The notes: generated from the letters alone by a model not told the origin. Positions 1 through 40,570 are shown, counted from the first letter of the stretch. The stretch: DNA of 64,000 nt from Erpobdella octoculata (GCA_963978895.1 OZ022246.1:16095549-16159548); one strand, 5' to 3'. Translations and numbers: made by a program.

Positions 1-165
1 TCATCCTACGGCTTCAGCCAGACCGTCATCAACTGGTTTCGATTGTACTTGACGATCGTATGTTTCCGGTCAAGCATGGCGGTCTCACATCTGCAGCTGC
101 ATCTCTGGAATGCGGCGTTCCACAGGGTTCAGTTCTGGGTCAGCTTCTATTTTACAACATTTTTA
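1..165 (+). pseudogene. Non-LTR retrotransposon reverse transcriptase fragment
   Basis: The left edge carries a piece of a LINE reverse transcriptase. Frame +1 reads SSYGFSQTVINWF. After a frameshift near position 50, another frame reads a DDRMFPVKHGG segment and then the diagnostic motif-B signature GVPQGSVLGQLLF. The catalytic YADD box would lie downstream but is not present, because unrelated AT-rich DNA starts at about 165. The element is therefore truncated at both ends (one end by the window) and frame-shifted. The clade is uncertain; jockey/RTE-like non-LTR elements all share these motifs. Confidence 0.65.
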
Positions 166-377
166 TTAGGTCACAATGTTGTTTGTCCGATTTTCTCGGC
201 ATGTACTTACAGTTATAATTTTTGGATATAATATAATAATATAATTAGCCTCTAAATGGCTGCCTCTGGTTGTCCTGTCTAAATGGGCCCACAAGTGAGT
301 TGGATAAAGTGATTCGTGGCTTAGAAGTCCAACGATTAATGCCACGTTAAACATTGTCACACTTTAATTAAGCTTTG

Positions 378-740
378 TGGTTCGGGCCGTTAGAATAGAA
401 CCACCGTGTATCCTCCTATGCGTGTCATAAAAGGCGACTAAAGGGAGGTTCGCAGGAAGGGCATCCGGGTAAAACTTTGCTCCAAATTCCATATGGGTAA
501 CATAAAAAAAAATTTCATGCCGGCTCGGACGTCACCCGGTCAAGCAAGGTCTGCGCTTTCTTTTCTGGGCCTAGACGGAAGTGAAAAGTTAGCTATGGGC
601 TTGAAGAACACTTTATGAGCTCGGCCTGAAGCCACAGTCTGCCCTGGATCGTGACTTGTGGAGGGGCCTGATATGTAAAATACCCCCAACCCTAGCATAG
701 CGTGGAATAGGGAAGTTTCAAAAATAAATTATGATGATGA
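378..740 (+). repeat. Dispersed retroposon 3' end, copy 1
   Basis: A 360-bp block that recurs at 1680-2065. It begins near a 'gctttgtggttcgggccg' motif and ends in an (ATG)n-like tail near 730-743. A short trinucleotide tail is typical of non-LTR retroposon 3' ends. No coding frame is visible. Confidence 0.6.
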
Positions 741-1024
741 TGATATGTTATAGATTAATGTTGATAGAATATAAATACCAATTCTGAGAATTTAGGGTCA
801 ACTAATAAAAAAGTTTTTGCAGACAAATCATAACTAACTACCTCTCGCTCTATTTTGCTTCTCCCTTTCTCACTCTCTCTCTCGCATGGATCCCATGCAC
901 GAGAGAGTGAGAGAAGGAGGAAGAGTAAACAACTCGATGATCCTGCATGAGCGAATAATCATGAATATGAATGAACTTGAATGAATGAGTCAGTCGTTGT
1001 ATGTGAATATGCGACAGAGCTTAC

Positions 1025-1135
1025 ATCAAACCACACACACACACACACACACGCAAAATAGGAGGCAACATGTGTGTGGTTTGATTAAAGATACAGACGT
1101 TATTCAAACCACACACACGCTGCCTCCTATTTCAC
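1025..1135. repeat. (CA)n tract with nested inverted repeats
   Basis: An AAACCACACACAC run followed by 'aataggaggca' and TGTGTGTGGTTT, then by another CAAACCACACACACG and 'tgcctcctatt'. The segments are mutually inverted and could form alternative hairpins. It lies in the flank of the foldback element at 1266. Confidence 0.6.
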
Positions 1136-1265
1136 TTTGTGAGGTGAGTGATGCTTTGGTTTACACGTTGCCTTCACGTGGCACTCCCTGTGATTAACCA
1201 ATACATTTATTCATTTATTAAAAGCTCAAATTCTTAAATTTCACCCATCAGAAACGAAAAAGTAG

Positions 1266-1527
1266 AATATAATTTTTACATAATAAAAAGTATATTTAAA
1301 AAAAAACAAAGTTTTTCTTGTGCCCTAAAAAGTATAAAATAATATTCCTATAATTCATATACAACGGAAAACGCTACGGGCACATTATAGTTTACGGCTA
1401 CAATAAAACAAATGGTTATAAAAAATAATGCGCCCGCAACGTTTTTTGTTGTATATGAATTATAGGAATATTATTGCAAGAAAAACATTGTTTTTAAAAA
1501 ATATATTTTTTATTATGTTTTAACTTG
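1266..1527. mobile_element. Foldback (palindromic) element, copy 1
   Basis: Two arms of about 100 bp are inverted copies of each other. The left arm includes 'tataattcatatacaac' and the right arm 'gttgtatatgaattata'. They flank a short asymmetric centre. A second copy lies in the opposite orientation at 20051-20338. The flanks outside the arms (for example 'tttcacccatcagaaac') are shared too, so the mobile unit may extend further. No coding capacity; it is a MITE/foldback type. The superfamily is not recognised. Confidence 0.75.
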
Positions 1528-1590
1528 GGCTAACTGGCCAATTTCGGACGTATCCATCTTCAAAGCCCTAATTTAATTTCATAAATATGA

Positions 1591-1702
1591 GTATGCTTTG
1601 TGGTTCGGGCCGATATGCTTTGTGGTTCGGGCCGATATGCTTTGTGGTTCGGGCCGATATGCTTTGTGGTTCGGGCCGATATGCTTTGTGGTTCGGGCCG
1701 AT
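1591..1702 (+). repeat. 22-bp minisatellite, 5 copies
   Basis: Five near-identical head-to-tail copies of 'atgctttgtggttcgggccg' plus 2 bp. They sit exactly at the 5' edge of the second retroposon copy and repeat the motif that opens the first copy at 378. Confidence 0.85.
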
Positions 1703-2065
1703 AGAATAGAACCGCCGTGTATCCTCCTATGCGTGTCGTAAAAGGCGACTAAAGGGAGGTTCGCAGGAAGGGCATCCGGGTAAAACTTTGCTCCAAATTC
1801 CATATGGGTAACAAAACAAAGAATTTCCTGCCGGCTCGGACGTCGCCTGATGAAACAAGGTCGACAAGGTCCGCGCTTTCTTTTCTCGGCCTAGACGGAA
1901 GTGAAAAGTTAGCTATGGGCTTGAAGAAGAATTTATGAGCTCGGCCTGAAGCGACAGTCTGCCCTGGATTGTGACTTGTGGAGGGGCCTGATATGGAAAA
2001 AACGTCCAACCCTAGCATAGCGTGGAATAGGGACGTTTAAAAAATAAATGATGATGATGATGATG
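1680..2065 (+). repeat. Dispersed retroposon 3' end, copy 2, with (ATG)n tail
   Basis: Closely similar to 378-740 and ending in a longer (ATG)n tail at 2047-2070. It follows the 22-bp array. The ORFs across it are on the other strand and are not supported as genes. Confidence 0.6.
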
Positions 2066-2069
2066 ATGA

Positions 2070-2340
2070 TGAGTTAAAACATATAAGAATATATTGAGTA
2101 TTGATATGAACTATTGTATGTTGATACGAAATGTTTGATATTGGTATGAAATATTGAATAATGATATGAAATGATTTGAAATGTTGAAATATGAAACATT
2201 GGATATTGGTATGACTCATTAAATAATTATACGAAGCATTGGATTTTAATATAAAACATTGAAATATTCTGGAGCATTGAAAGTTGATATGAACAAAGGA
2301 TGAAACAATCTAAATTGAATATTTAAAACCAACAAACCAT
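2070..2340. repeat. Degenerate AT-rich short-period repeat
   Basis: Irregular repeats of 'gatatgaaatattgaa'-like words about 20 bp long. No gene is visible. Confidence 0.45.
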
Positions 2341-2440
2341 TAAAATTGTCTGAAATAAAATTGACTCAAATTGTTAAAATATCGATATATAGACACGTAA
2401 ACGTTTCTTATTCGACTGGAGAAAGCCAATGTAATATACA

Positions 2441-2815
2441 GTCAACGTCGTTTTCTAGTTGTAATGTTTACATTACCAAGCAGGTGGTTAAATACGCATG
2501 GATCACGCGCGCTTTTGCCAACAGTCACGGGCATACAGGTGCCCACCTCTGAAGAATCGGAAGAAACAGCAACGTCCATAGATCCAGGTTCCATGTCGCA
2601 CTCAAGGGGTGTAGTTGCAAGTTCGGTCCTGTCATCAATCAACCCCTCCTCACCAGGTCGCTCGTCGCACTCGTTTTTACATTTTTGTAAGACATGTCTT
2701 CATCTTTTCCCGTGTATAGATTATCTTCAAGAAGATCAGGATCGAAGGTAGAGTCTATTCCAACTAATTCGACGGGATGAAGGTCGCAACTATCTCTCTG
2801 TTCTTACTCGTTGTT
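2441..2815 (-). pseudogene. Frame-shifted coding-like remnant, acidic/Ser-Thr rich
   Basis: On the minus strand one frame reads a coding-like segment from about 2810 to 2645 (including DSTFDPDLLEDNLYTGKDED) and stops at a TGA. A second frame then continues from about 2645 to 2442 (including CDMEPGSMDVAVSSDSS) and ends in a basic RKRR before a stop. The two parts read as one acidic protein broken by a single frameshift. I do not recognise the family. It may derive from a transposon-encoded protein or a lost exon; the whole call could be fortuitous. Confidence 0.3.
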
Positions 2816-2904
2816 TAATATTTTGGGCTCTTGAAATTTAGAGTCACAATTACTACATTTCTCCACTTTTTCAGTATGTGGAACAAGTTCAGGACTTATT
2901 TCAG

Positions 2905-2908
<4 letters not shown>

Positions 2909-2955
<47 letters not shown>
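2909..2955. repeat. (TA)n microsatellite
   Basis: Uninterrupted TA dinucleotides. The following sequence (a 'ctctattgaaaata'-like word) resembles the flanks of other TA tracts in the window. Confidence 0.9.
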
Positions 2956-2957
<2 letters not shown>

Positions 2958-3778
2958 TCTTTCATACATGCTCTATTGAAAATAACTGCCCATTTTTTGT
3001 TTATTATTTTCTTAACGTAAGACTCCAATCTGCGAACAACGACTTTGTTTTTTGAATAAAATTCTTTATTGATTTTCATAACGGGCTTACTGCACAGTTT
3101 CGGCTCGAAATCCATTATCAGAGCCCTTGAATAGAAAATAATGCGAATATTCAAAAACGAACGAAGTGAAATTAGAATAATGGTAAAACGTGTTTACTTA
3201 AAACCAGACGATTAGGCGATGAATATAATGCAAACGAATGTGATAAAACGAAGCGGAGGTAAAATGGTGTGAAGTAAAATTAAACCGAGGTACATGGTAT
3301 ATAAAAGACAGGAATACTATTGTAAAAACAGAAGACGTGAAGTGGAGTGAAACAGCATTATATATTGTTGGGTGTTTGATATAGAATGAAAAACAGTTTT
3401 GGAAGATACGTAGACTTACTAGAAATCGACTTCTAAAACCACGAAGCAACCAGCGAAACGGTAAACGAATGGCATGCAGAGAAGTAGATGTTTACGTTGT
3501 GACCAGCGAAGCGATGGCCGACACGAAAGATGAAATATAAAATCGGAATGAAAGGATCGTGAGAGTAATAGGTTACGACTGAAATGAAATAAAAGTATAA
3601 GTATAAAAGTATAGAACTGAATGAAATGCGGCTGATCACTTTCGTCTGCGGAAAGTTATGTTGCCGCAGTTAGTTAAATGAGGGAATGCGGACGGGCGGT
3701 CCACACGCACGGATCCGCTGTCATCGCCGGGCGGAACCGCTCGATTAACTTCGCCGGATACCGACGCCTCGACGCTCG
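2956..3778. other. Non-coding stretch, purine-rich, no gene seen
   Basis: After a TA-tract flank (to about 3180), the DNA is rich in GAATGAAA/GAAGTGAA-like words. I see no coding frame with domain content. It lies in the intron upstream of the first detected USP7 exon. Confidence 0.4.
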
Positions 3779-3869
3779 TATATATATATATATATATATA
3801 TATATAAGCTAGTCATCATATATATATATATATAAATATATATTTATATTTTCTAGCCATCATTTTTTG

Positions 3870-3972
3870 GTGATGGTCGGTGGCTCAGTTGGTAAGAGCG
3901 CTTGCATTTAGGCAAGGCGGTGTTGCCGTAGACACGTGGGTTCGATTCCTAGTAGAGTCTTATATATATATA
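3870..3972 (+). repeat. tRNA-derived SINE, family 1
   Basis: It has an A-box-like TGGCTCAGTTGGTAAGAGCG and a B-box GGTTCGATTCC with tRNA-like spacing, followed by 'tagtagagtct' and a TA tail. There is no intact acceptor stem, and the same unit recurs at 27850, 60971 and 61127 next to TA tracts. It is therefore a SINE rather than a functional tRNA gene. Confidence 0.75.
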
Positions 3973-4256
3973 GTAGCCCACGTCACTCACTCACTGATTC
4001 TGTCACGCTTACGTAATTAGTCGTATAGATGATATCAATGTGCACGTAAGAATTTATGGCGCGCAGGCGTGTAATAAAAATTTTTGTGCAATTGTACCTA
4101 TCTCAGTCTCAGTCCTAGAGATCAAAAGAAGTGGCGCTGCAATCGAAAAATATTATATAATAGATTTAAAAAATCTCAGAACCAAGGACCACTTCTCGAT
4201 GGCCGTCAATTCACAAGAAATGTCGTGAATACTGAAATTCTTTAATAACCAATTAT

Positions 4257-4258
<2 letters not shown>

Positions 4259-4298
<40 letters not shown>
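4259..4298. repeat. (TA)n microsatellite
   Basis: Pure TA run. The downstream flank ('gcaagctctattag') resembles the flank at 2955. Confidence 0.9.
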
Positions 4299-4300
<2 letters not shown>

Positions 4301-4507
4301 GATATGCAAGCTCTATTAGAAAAAAGACTCGCCATTTTGAAGACACTGTTTTTTTTATTAATTTTTTAAAATACTTAAAATGAAATAAAAGACTTTTCCT
4401 GGGTTTGTAATCTAATCTTTTATTAGCAACCTACTGGCAAGTTTCAGCCATATTTATATTATGATGTTTGATTGTATGTAATCCTGGTTGATATATCAAT
4501 CTTTCAG

Positions 4508-34431
<29,924 letters not shown>

Positions 34432-35064
34432 GTCCTGTTGGTTTTGTATAAATATTAGGCACGTCGTTATTTTCATCAACGTTTTGGAGTCACCTGTTCT
34501 GTTTACAATATTACTTGATGAATTTGCTTTTTCGCACCTTTCTTGTGATGCTGTTCCTGACACCACCTGACTTAAAGTGATTTGGGCTTGCTTAGCCACA
34601 CCTCAAGCTGCAAGGACTGATGATGTTTTAAGTTGGCATGCTGTTTGTATTTTTATGAGTTCTTGTGATGCTGTGTTGTTTATGCGTATATCGTTAGCAT
34701 GATTAGTTGTCATGTATAAAGAAAATAGAAGAAGTTTATAAAAACTGACCTAATACAACATGTTTTTCCTCTATTACCATTTGCACAGGAACCGCATGTT
34801 AGTTTAAACGTCTTGACGGCTGATTTTATTACAGTTCCCTGGGTTTAAGCTTTTTCCACATCTGGGAATATTATTAATGTTATTATTATTATGTTTTCCT
34901 GTTGAATGATTCGTTTCATTTCACCTACACGTCTGTGATGAAAACGACTAACAATGTTATAAAAGTGTTTTAAAAATATTTCGCTGGCACTGACATGATT
35001 TAAACTAAACTTATGCTTAATTGGAAGTTTTCTTATCGATTCTTACCATAAAGTTTTAATATAT
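34432..35064 (+). other. Probable USP7 3' UTR and downstream DNA
   Basis: Follows the USP7 stop codon and has no coding frame. I see no clear AATAAA before the LTR begins at 35065, so the cleavage site is unknown. Confidence 0.4.
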
Positions 35065-35289
35065 TGTTGTAATATCGATAATTATACTCAGGTTCTTTAG
35101 AAATGGTCCCAAAATTTATTAGAAGAAATACACACTTAATCAAAAACTTGTGTCTTAGTAACTGTAATTAAGACTGGTTGATTGAAGTTATGTAATCACT
35201 CAACTCTATATTTGTTTATGTCTTTTAGTTCATAAAGTCATCTGAGGTTAATCAGCTTTGATAGAAAATTATAAACCGTAGATATAAAA
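35065..35289 (-). repeat. Gypsy 1 LTR (3' LTR in element sense)
   Basis: It shares long stretches such as 'aaaaacttgtgtcttagtaa' and 'gttaatcagctttgatagaa' with 40227-40452, with scattered substitutions and small indels. Confidence 0.85.
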
Positions 35290-35432
35290 CTACCCCCTTC
35301 TTAATCCTGTTCGTCCCGAACAGTTTCATTGCCTCCATAATATTTGGCAAGGCGGTCAACATGAATTACTTTCATCTTAGTACGTTGGCCCTTTTGAATC
35401 CGGTAGATGACATTATTGATCTTTTTAATAAT

Positions 35433-36212
35433 TAAGGCTGGGCCCGATTAATCGGCGTACGCATAATCGGCGCCGATTATTGACATCGGTTATCGGCAAA
35501 AATAATCGGCGCCGATTAAAAATTGGTTCGTTTATTATCTAGTGAAAGTACGGCAACTGATAAAAAAGTCTATCACCGTGCCGCCATGCTGGAGCTTTAT
35601 CTGGCAGCCCCTCTGTTGCCACGTGAGGAAGACATGTATAGTTGGTGGAACCTTCACAGGTTTCAGTATCCCTATTTAGCGAAGCTAGCTAGACGCTATT
35701 TATCTGCACCAGGGTGCCAAGTGAACAGCTCTTCAAAGGCGCTGGAGAAATTTTTTCGGATCGGCGTGGATCGTTGCTCGCCGAGAAGGGAGAAATGTTA
35801 TTATTACTTAAAAATAACTCACCTCAACTTGGCTTTGATTATTTTATTAACTCTTGAACTGTAGCTATCTTCAATATAAATTTTTATCCATTTTGTATTT
35901 TTATTAGTTTAGAATTAACTACTGGATTATTATTTTATTCTTTTCAATACTATAATTAGTTTCAACATTGAATGACTTGACAAAATTTTCTGGATTTTTA
36001 ATAAATAATTATTGTTCTATGGTTGTGTGAACGTTGGTTGAATTATCACGGCTAGCGCATGCAAGCAGGAAAACACGCGCTTGTATTATGGCGGAATGTT
36101 TCGGATGAAGCATTTTCACTAAAGAAATAGTAATTATAAAATAATCGGTATCAGCAATTTTAATAATCGGCTATACGCGGTATCGGCAAAAAGTCATTTC
36201 GGTACAGCCTTA
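35433..36212 (+). mobile_element. hAT element nested in Gypsy 1, perfect 8-bp target duplication
   Basis: The ends TAAGGCTG and CAGCCTTA are inverted repeats. TTAATAAT is present on both sides (35425-35432 and 36213-36220). The interior has short palindromic 'aatcggcgccgatta' words near both ends (35460-35520, 36140-36180) and a transposase fragment. Removing it restores the Gypsy frame, which supports the borders. Confidence 0.88.
35523..35864 (+). pseudogene. hAT transposase C-terminal dimerisation fragment
   Basis: 113 codons with DMYSWWNLHRFQYPYLAKLA followed by RRYLSAPGCQVNSSSKALEK. This matches the WW...YP.LA..AR.YL...P block of the hATC dimerisation domain, where SSSKALEKFF replaces the usual SSERLFS. 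After that the reading drifts (a shifted frame), so the end of the domain is damaged. The rest of the transposase is absent. Confidence 0.7.
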
Positions 36213-36257
36213 TTAATAATTCTATATGGTCCTTCCCAATCTTGTTGAAGTTTAAGT

Positions 36258-37015
36258 GATTTCCCAAAATTAAAAAAATCTTTTATTTATTTGACGTTCC
36301 ATTGGCAAAAAAATAAAAAAAACTAAGCAAAGAAACCCGGGTAACCCTATTAGTATTAAGCTATAAAATGGCGGGAAAATTTTGCCCCCCCCCCCCTGGA
36401 AAATGCTGAATTTACGTCCCTGATGGAACGTCAAATAAATAACAGATTTTTTAAACATTTTTCATCAATGAAATCTCCCTGCATGTCAAATGTTGTTCAG
36501 ATTGCTCCTGCGGCTTGGATATGATAAGCGAATGCTCTCACACACACATTATCTTTAATATCTCTATAAATACATAGGTACAAGTAGGGAGGGGTGGAAA
36601 GATGCATCCCCCCACTATAGTATCAATTGAAATTTTTTTGGGTATAATACTTGTTTTTTGGAAAATGGTTGTAGCTTTTTTGGGAAGAAAAAGTGGAAGT
36701 TTTTTTTTTAAATTGGAAAAATACTTACGACTACCCCTCACCGGTCATCAGTTTTTTTTTGAAATTTCTGAAATGCATCTCCTCACCAGGAATTTCTATA
36801 GTAAACTCTAGGTTAAAAAAAATTAAATTTTGGAAAACAGGGGGGACAAATGGTCTACATACGCCAGAAGGATTCCAATACACATTGAATCATCACTAGG
36901 TTGAGTAAAGTTAAAATTTAAAAAATATATAGTATATTCTTAGTAAAAAAATTTTTAATTTTGAAAATCAGGGGGGGGGCAAATGTCCCCTGCCCTCCCC
37001 CAATTTACGTCCCTG
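36258..37015. repeat. Repeat-derived insert replacing Gypsy 1 integrase core
   Basis: It starts with a piece related to 7966-8030 ('cattggcaaaaa' ... 'aaacccgggtaaccct') and contains poly-C runs and 'ctgaatttacgtccctga' words, which occur twice (36407 and 37000). Open frames here have no domains. Confidence 0.5.
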
Positions 37016-37268
37016 ACCCGAACCCGAACCCGGTTTTTGGAAAACTACAAACCCGAACCCGAAAACCTGAGTTTCACAAACCCGAACCCGAAAACTCGAA
37101 TTTTACAAACCCGAACCCGAAAACTCTAGTTTCACAAACCCGAACCCGAAAACTCTAGTTTCCCGAACCCGAAAACTCTAGTTTCCCGAACCCGAAAACT
37201 CTAGTTTCACAAACCCGAACCCGAAAACTCTAGTTTCACAAACCCGAACCCGAAAACTCCAAAAAGTA
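37016..37268 (+). repeat. 29-bp minisatellite rich in CCCGAA
   Basis: Tandem copies of 'aaacccgaacccgaaaactc' plus about 9 bp ('tagtttcac'). Periodicity is clear from 37070 to 37255. Confidence 0.85.
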
Positions 37269-37289
37269 CTACCCGTGACATCCCTACTG

Positions 37290-38421
37290 AATTTCAAACT
37301 CGTATGATTGTAAACGTTCAATCCACCTAGCCACGTTCTTCTGGATTTTTTAAATTTCAAAGCAGCGTGATCTGTTCTCAACAAAAACTTTTGACCATAT
37401 AAATACTTGTGAAAGTGCTTAATAGATTCAACGATTGCTAATAACTCACGTCTGGTGAACTGGTGACGCAATAATTGCGCTCCGGTTGCGACAAAGTTCT
37501 GCTATAATAAGCTATAACCTTTTTATTGCCGTCAACAATTTGACTAAGCACTGTCCCAATTCTTTCATTACTTGCATCTGTGTCTAATACAAAATTTTTT
37601 CCAGGGATTGGATACGACAGGACTGACGTCAAACTCAAAACTGTCTTTAATTGTTCGAACGCCTGTTGACTTGCCTCTGACCAATCAAACGGTGCACTCT
37701 TTTCTGTAAGCTTATATAATTTCTTTGCAATGCTGGAAAAGTTGGCCACAAATCGTCGATAATATGTGAACAAACCAAGAAAGCTTCTTAATTCTTGAGA
37801 ATTTCTCGGAACAGTCCAATGGTTAACCGCTTCATATTTCTCAGGATCGGCTCCTACCCCTTCGGCAGAAACTATATGACCAAGATATTTCACCTTGCTT
37901 TTGAAAAGTGCACACTTTGTCGGATTTAGCTTCATACCAGCATCCCGGATCCTTTGGAAAACTTCTCCAAGATTGTGTAGATGCTCTTCAAACGTCTTTC
38001 CAACAACAATAATGTCGTCCAAATAAGCAAGACACGTTCTCCAATTTAATCCTTGTAACACATACTCCATAAGTCGCTCGAAAGTTGCGGGTGCGTTGCA
38101 CAAGCCAAATGGCATCACTGTAAATTGCCACAATCTTTCACCTATTGAAAAGGCAGTTTTCTCGCGATCCTGGAGATGTATTCCCACCTGCGAATATCCG
38201 CTCTTAATATCTTAAGTAGAAAACATTCGAGATCCCGCAAGTGTTTCGATGGTGTCATCGATTCTGGGCAGAGTACTATCTTTTTGTGTGACCTCGTTTA
38301 ACATTCTGTAGTCGACACAAAAACGTAGCGAATTATCTTTCTTCTTAACAAGTACTACCGGTGAACTCCATGGACTATTGGATGGTTCAATAAATCCTTG
38401 TTTCTTCATCTTTTCCAGCAT
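37290..38421 (-). pseudogene. Gypsy 1 RT and RNase H, broken
   Basis: Three frame pieces on the minus strand. 38421-38212 holds the RT fingers ([31 protein letters not shown]) and ends at an in-frame stop. 38187-37438 holds the palm (MPFGLCNAPATFERLM and the catalytic LAYLDDIIV), thumb, and RNase H start (FVLDTDASNERIG). After a frameshift 37471-37290 holds RRELLAIVESIKHFHKYLYG and LLRTDHAAL, and another frame gives ARWIERLQSYEFEI, the end of Gypsy RNase H. No intact enzyme. Confidence 0.88.
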
Positions 38422-38832
38422 CTTTCTAGCTTCCTCTCGCTTTGCCAGTGGAAGCCTTCGTGGCAGTTGACGAATGGGCTCTGTAATACCAGTTCGAATT
38501 CGGTGTTCAACGATCTTTGTTTTTCAATTGTCTTCATCGTCAATAGCTATTATATCACAATACTCTTCAACCGACTTTTCCGCTTTGTCATAGTCCATTG
38601 CTTTTAGTGAAGTTTTAGCGGCTTCGAGCAGTAAGAAGTGCCTGAATTTGCGAGTACTTCATTCTTTTTTTATTATTATTTCTACCAATCACCATGTTAC
38701 ATGCCGTGTTACTGGGCTGCATACCGCAATTTTGTCACCTTTTGTTAGTCGCTTGTCGCATTCTGTCACATTCATAACTCTGACTGGCACGTAGCTTCCT
38801 GACTTCGTTCGTACCAGTGTTTTTCCGATCAT
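38422..38832 (-). pseudogene. Gypsy 1 protease-RT linker, frame-shifted
   Basis: Between the protease frame and the RT fingers the minus strand continues as broken short frames. The RT leader (an [24 protein letters not shown] piece) can be read near 38510-38450. No other gene. Confidence 0.5.
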
Positions 38833-39813
38833 TTATCCATTTTTTTCAACTCCGTTCATGGGCTCGATGAACCCAACAACTTTTGAGTTCTTATCGTTTT
38901 CTATTCTTGCCCAAACCAAAGATTCCAACTGAGCAGGTACAACGATGCTCTTTGTTTCCAATACTCGTTTCACCGAAATCATTTCGCCTTTATAATAAAC
39001 AGGTATTTCCAAATCCCCCTGTCTAAATGTTCCCATTTTTAAGTCCAATGCAAAACCATGTGCTTTCATAAAGTCAAGCCCAAGTAGACACTCTTCTTCT
39101 ATGTCGGCAACCAAAAACTGATGCTGAGAAGCTCTATTTCCCAGCCTAATTTTAGTTTGAATTTTACCAACTACTGGGACAATCTCCCCAGTTGCAGTCT
39201 TGAGACGAATGTCATTTCCACTTTGCAAAACTTCTCCTTTTGCTAAGCAAGGCTTTATAATTGAACAAGAAGCTCCAGTATCAATGATAAATTTACAGTT
39301 TCTTATTCCCAGTCTGCCTTCCACAAATATACTTGTCCCTTTCTTCAAAATAGAAATTGGTACCACGTTATAAGGTAAAATATCGTTTATTGTAACAGAG
39401 TCTGAATTTTGTTTGTTGGAACGGGCCACTATGGGTTTTGCTTGTCTGACATCATCGTGCTTTTTAGAGTCCCCTTGTTTTCGTTGCCCGTGTCTAAACA
39501 TCTGGAATCTACAGTCCCTCTGTAGATGTCCCAACCCATCGCAATTCCAGCAACGCGGTGATATGTTATTCTTTTTCCAGCTAGGCCTTTCATCCATAAT
39601 TTTTCGGACTCGATCATCCAGGTCATCTTCTTTGATTACCACAGTCTGTCCTTGTTTGACCAGATTGTTCAATTTTATCTCCAGGTTGCTCTCGATTCTT
39701 TTCTCGATATCCTTGGTATTCTCTTCTACCAATTTTTCCAGGCTATTAACTCTTCTCTCCACATCTGTTAATTTAAGCTGATTTTCGAGAATTAATTCTT
39801 TTATTCCTTCCAT
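38833..39813 (-). pseudogene. Gypsy 1 gag end and aspartic protease
   Basis: 326 codons. The N-terminus is a charged coiled coil (VERRVNSLEKLVEENTKDIE), then one zinc knuckle CWNCDGLGHLQRDC (about residue 92), then the protease active site FIIDTGASCSIIKP (about residue 176) and the downstream LLGLDFMKAHG, the conserved hydrophobic-Gly motif. Upstream coding (39813-40200) is disrupted by stops and by a short-period repeat. Confidence 0.85.
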
Positions 39814-39829
39814 AACGGCTTTGGTTTCT

Positions 39830-40000
39830 TTTTGCGCTGCTCTGTTTTCCTCCCGTGCCGCTCTGTTTTCCTCCTGTGCTGCTCTGTTTTTCTCCTGTGC
39901 TGCTCTGTTTTCCTACTGTGCTGCTCTGATTTGCTCTTGTGCTGCTCTGTTTTGCTCCTGTGCTGGTCTGTTTTGATCCTGTGCTGCTCTGTTTTCTTCC
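39830..40000 (-). repeat. Gln/Glu-coding 27-bp minisatellite in Gypsy 1 gag
   Basis: About six copies of 'tgctctgttttcctcctgtg'-type units (27-bp spacing at most) at the N-terminal end of the gag coiled coil. On the minus strand they encode repeats like NRAAQEE. One in-frame stop occurs. Confidence 0.75.
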
Positions 40001-40226
40001 GTCATCTTGTTCAGAAAATTTGTTAATTCCTCATCCATATCAAATTCGAATTCGTCTGCATTGACCTTGGTTTTCCAATGTCATTCGGAGGCGATCCACA
40101 AGCTCAGACTTTTTTCCTTTGTCATTGAGTTCTCGTTTTTTTAGTTCCCGCCTCAACTCAAGCAGGGAGAGTTTTTCCAATAATTTGTGATGAACCATTT
40201 TTATTTATCTCGCTTCTGACACCAGT

Positions 40227-40452
40227 TGTTGTAATATCGATAACTATACTCGGGTTCTTTAGAAATGGTCCAAAATTTATTAGAAGAAATAAACATTTTA
40301 TCAAAAACTTGTGTCTTAGTAATTGTAATTAAGACTGGTTGATCGAAGTTATGTAATCACTCAACTCTATGTTTTTTATGTCTTTCTTAGTTCATAGAGT
40401 CTTCTGAGGTTAATCAGCTTTGATAGAAAATTATAAACCATAGATATAAAAA
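40227..40452 (-). repeat. Gypsy 1 LTR (5' LTR in element sense)
   Basis: Diverged copy of 35065-35289, followed on its inner side by TGGTGTCAGAAGCGAG in sense. Confidence 0.85.
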
Positions 40453-40454
40453 TA

Positions 40455-40570
40455 TATACAGTATAATTCCACTATAAAGTCCTTCAAGGGACCCAAGAAA
40501 TAGGTACGTTATATCCATAGTTCGTTATATCCAGGGTATGAAAAAAAGTCAAGTTATTTTGAAAAAAGTT
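40455..40570 (+). mobile_element. pogo/Tigger-like transposon end fragment
   Basis: 'acagtataattccactataa' then 'ccttcaagggaccca' and 'cgttatatccagggta'. The CAGT start and the CGTTATATCC words resemble terminal repeats of pogo-type Tc1/mariner elements. Confidence 0.5.

Larger units (their letters stand above)
35290..36257 (-). pseudogene. Gypsy 1 integrase C-terminal module, split by hAT
   Basis: On the minus strand 36257-36213 reads GKSLKLQQDWEGPYRI. Reading resumes beyond the hAT insertion (35432 down to about 35320) as INNVIYRIQKGQRTKMKVIH and VDRLAKYYGG. Together these match the GPY/chromo-like C-terminal module of Ty3/Gypsy integrase, whose coding is interrupted only by the 780-bp hAT plus its 8-bp duplication. 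Confidence 0.75.
35065..40452 (-). mobile_element. Ty3/Gypsy element 1, decayed, with nested insertions
   Basis: The two LTRs (35065-35289 and 40227-40452, about 225 bp, diverged) read in the same direction. The internal order on the minus strand is a coiled-coil gag with CCHC, protease, RT, RNase H and the integrase C-terminal module. The integrase core is absent: repeats occupy 36258-37290, and a hAT element is inserted in the C-terminal module. Next to the right LTR is TGGTGTCAGAAGCGAG, a plausible primer-binding site, and next to the left LTR is a purine tract (AAGAAGGGGGTAG in sense). A possible TATAT target duplication is not informative in AT-rich DNA. Confidence 0.8.

Noticed and set aside
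3876..3960. Possible functional tRNA gene
   Set aside because: A and B boxes are present, but there is no pairing acceptor stem, and identical units recur beside TA tracts; it is a SINE.
37016..37268. Telomere-like CCCGAA repeat as an interstitial telomere
   Set aside because: The period is 29 bp with variable spacers, not a 5-7-bp telomeric unit.
39413..39781. 122-codon plus-strand frame
   Set aside because: Antisense of the Gypsy 1 gag/protease.
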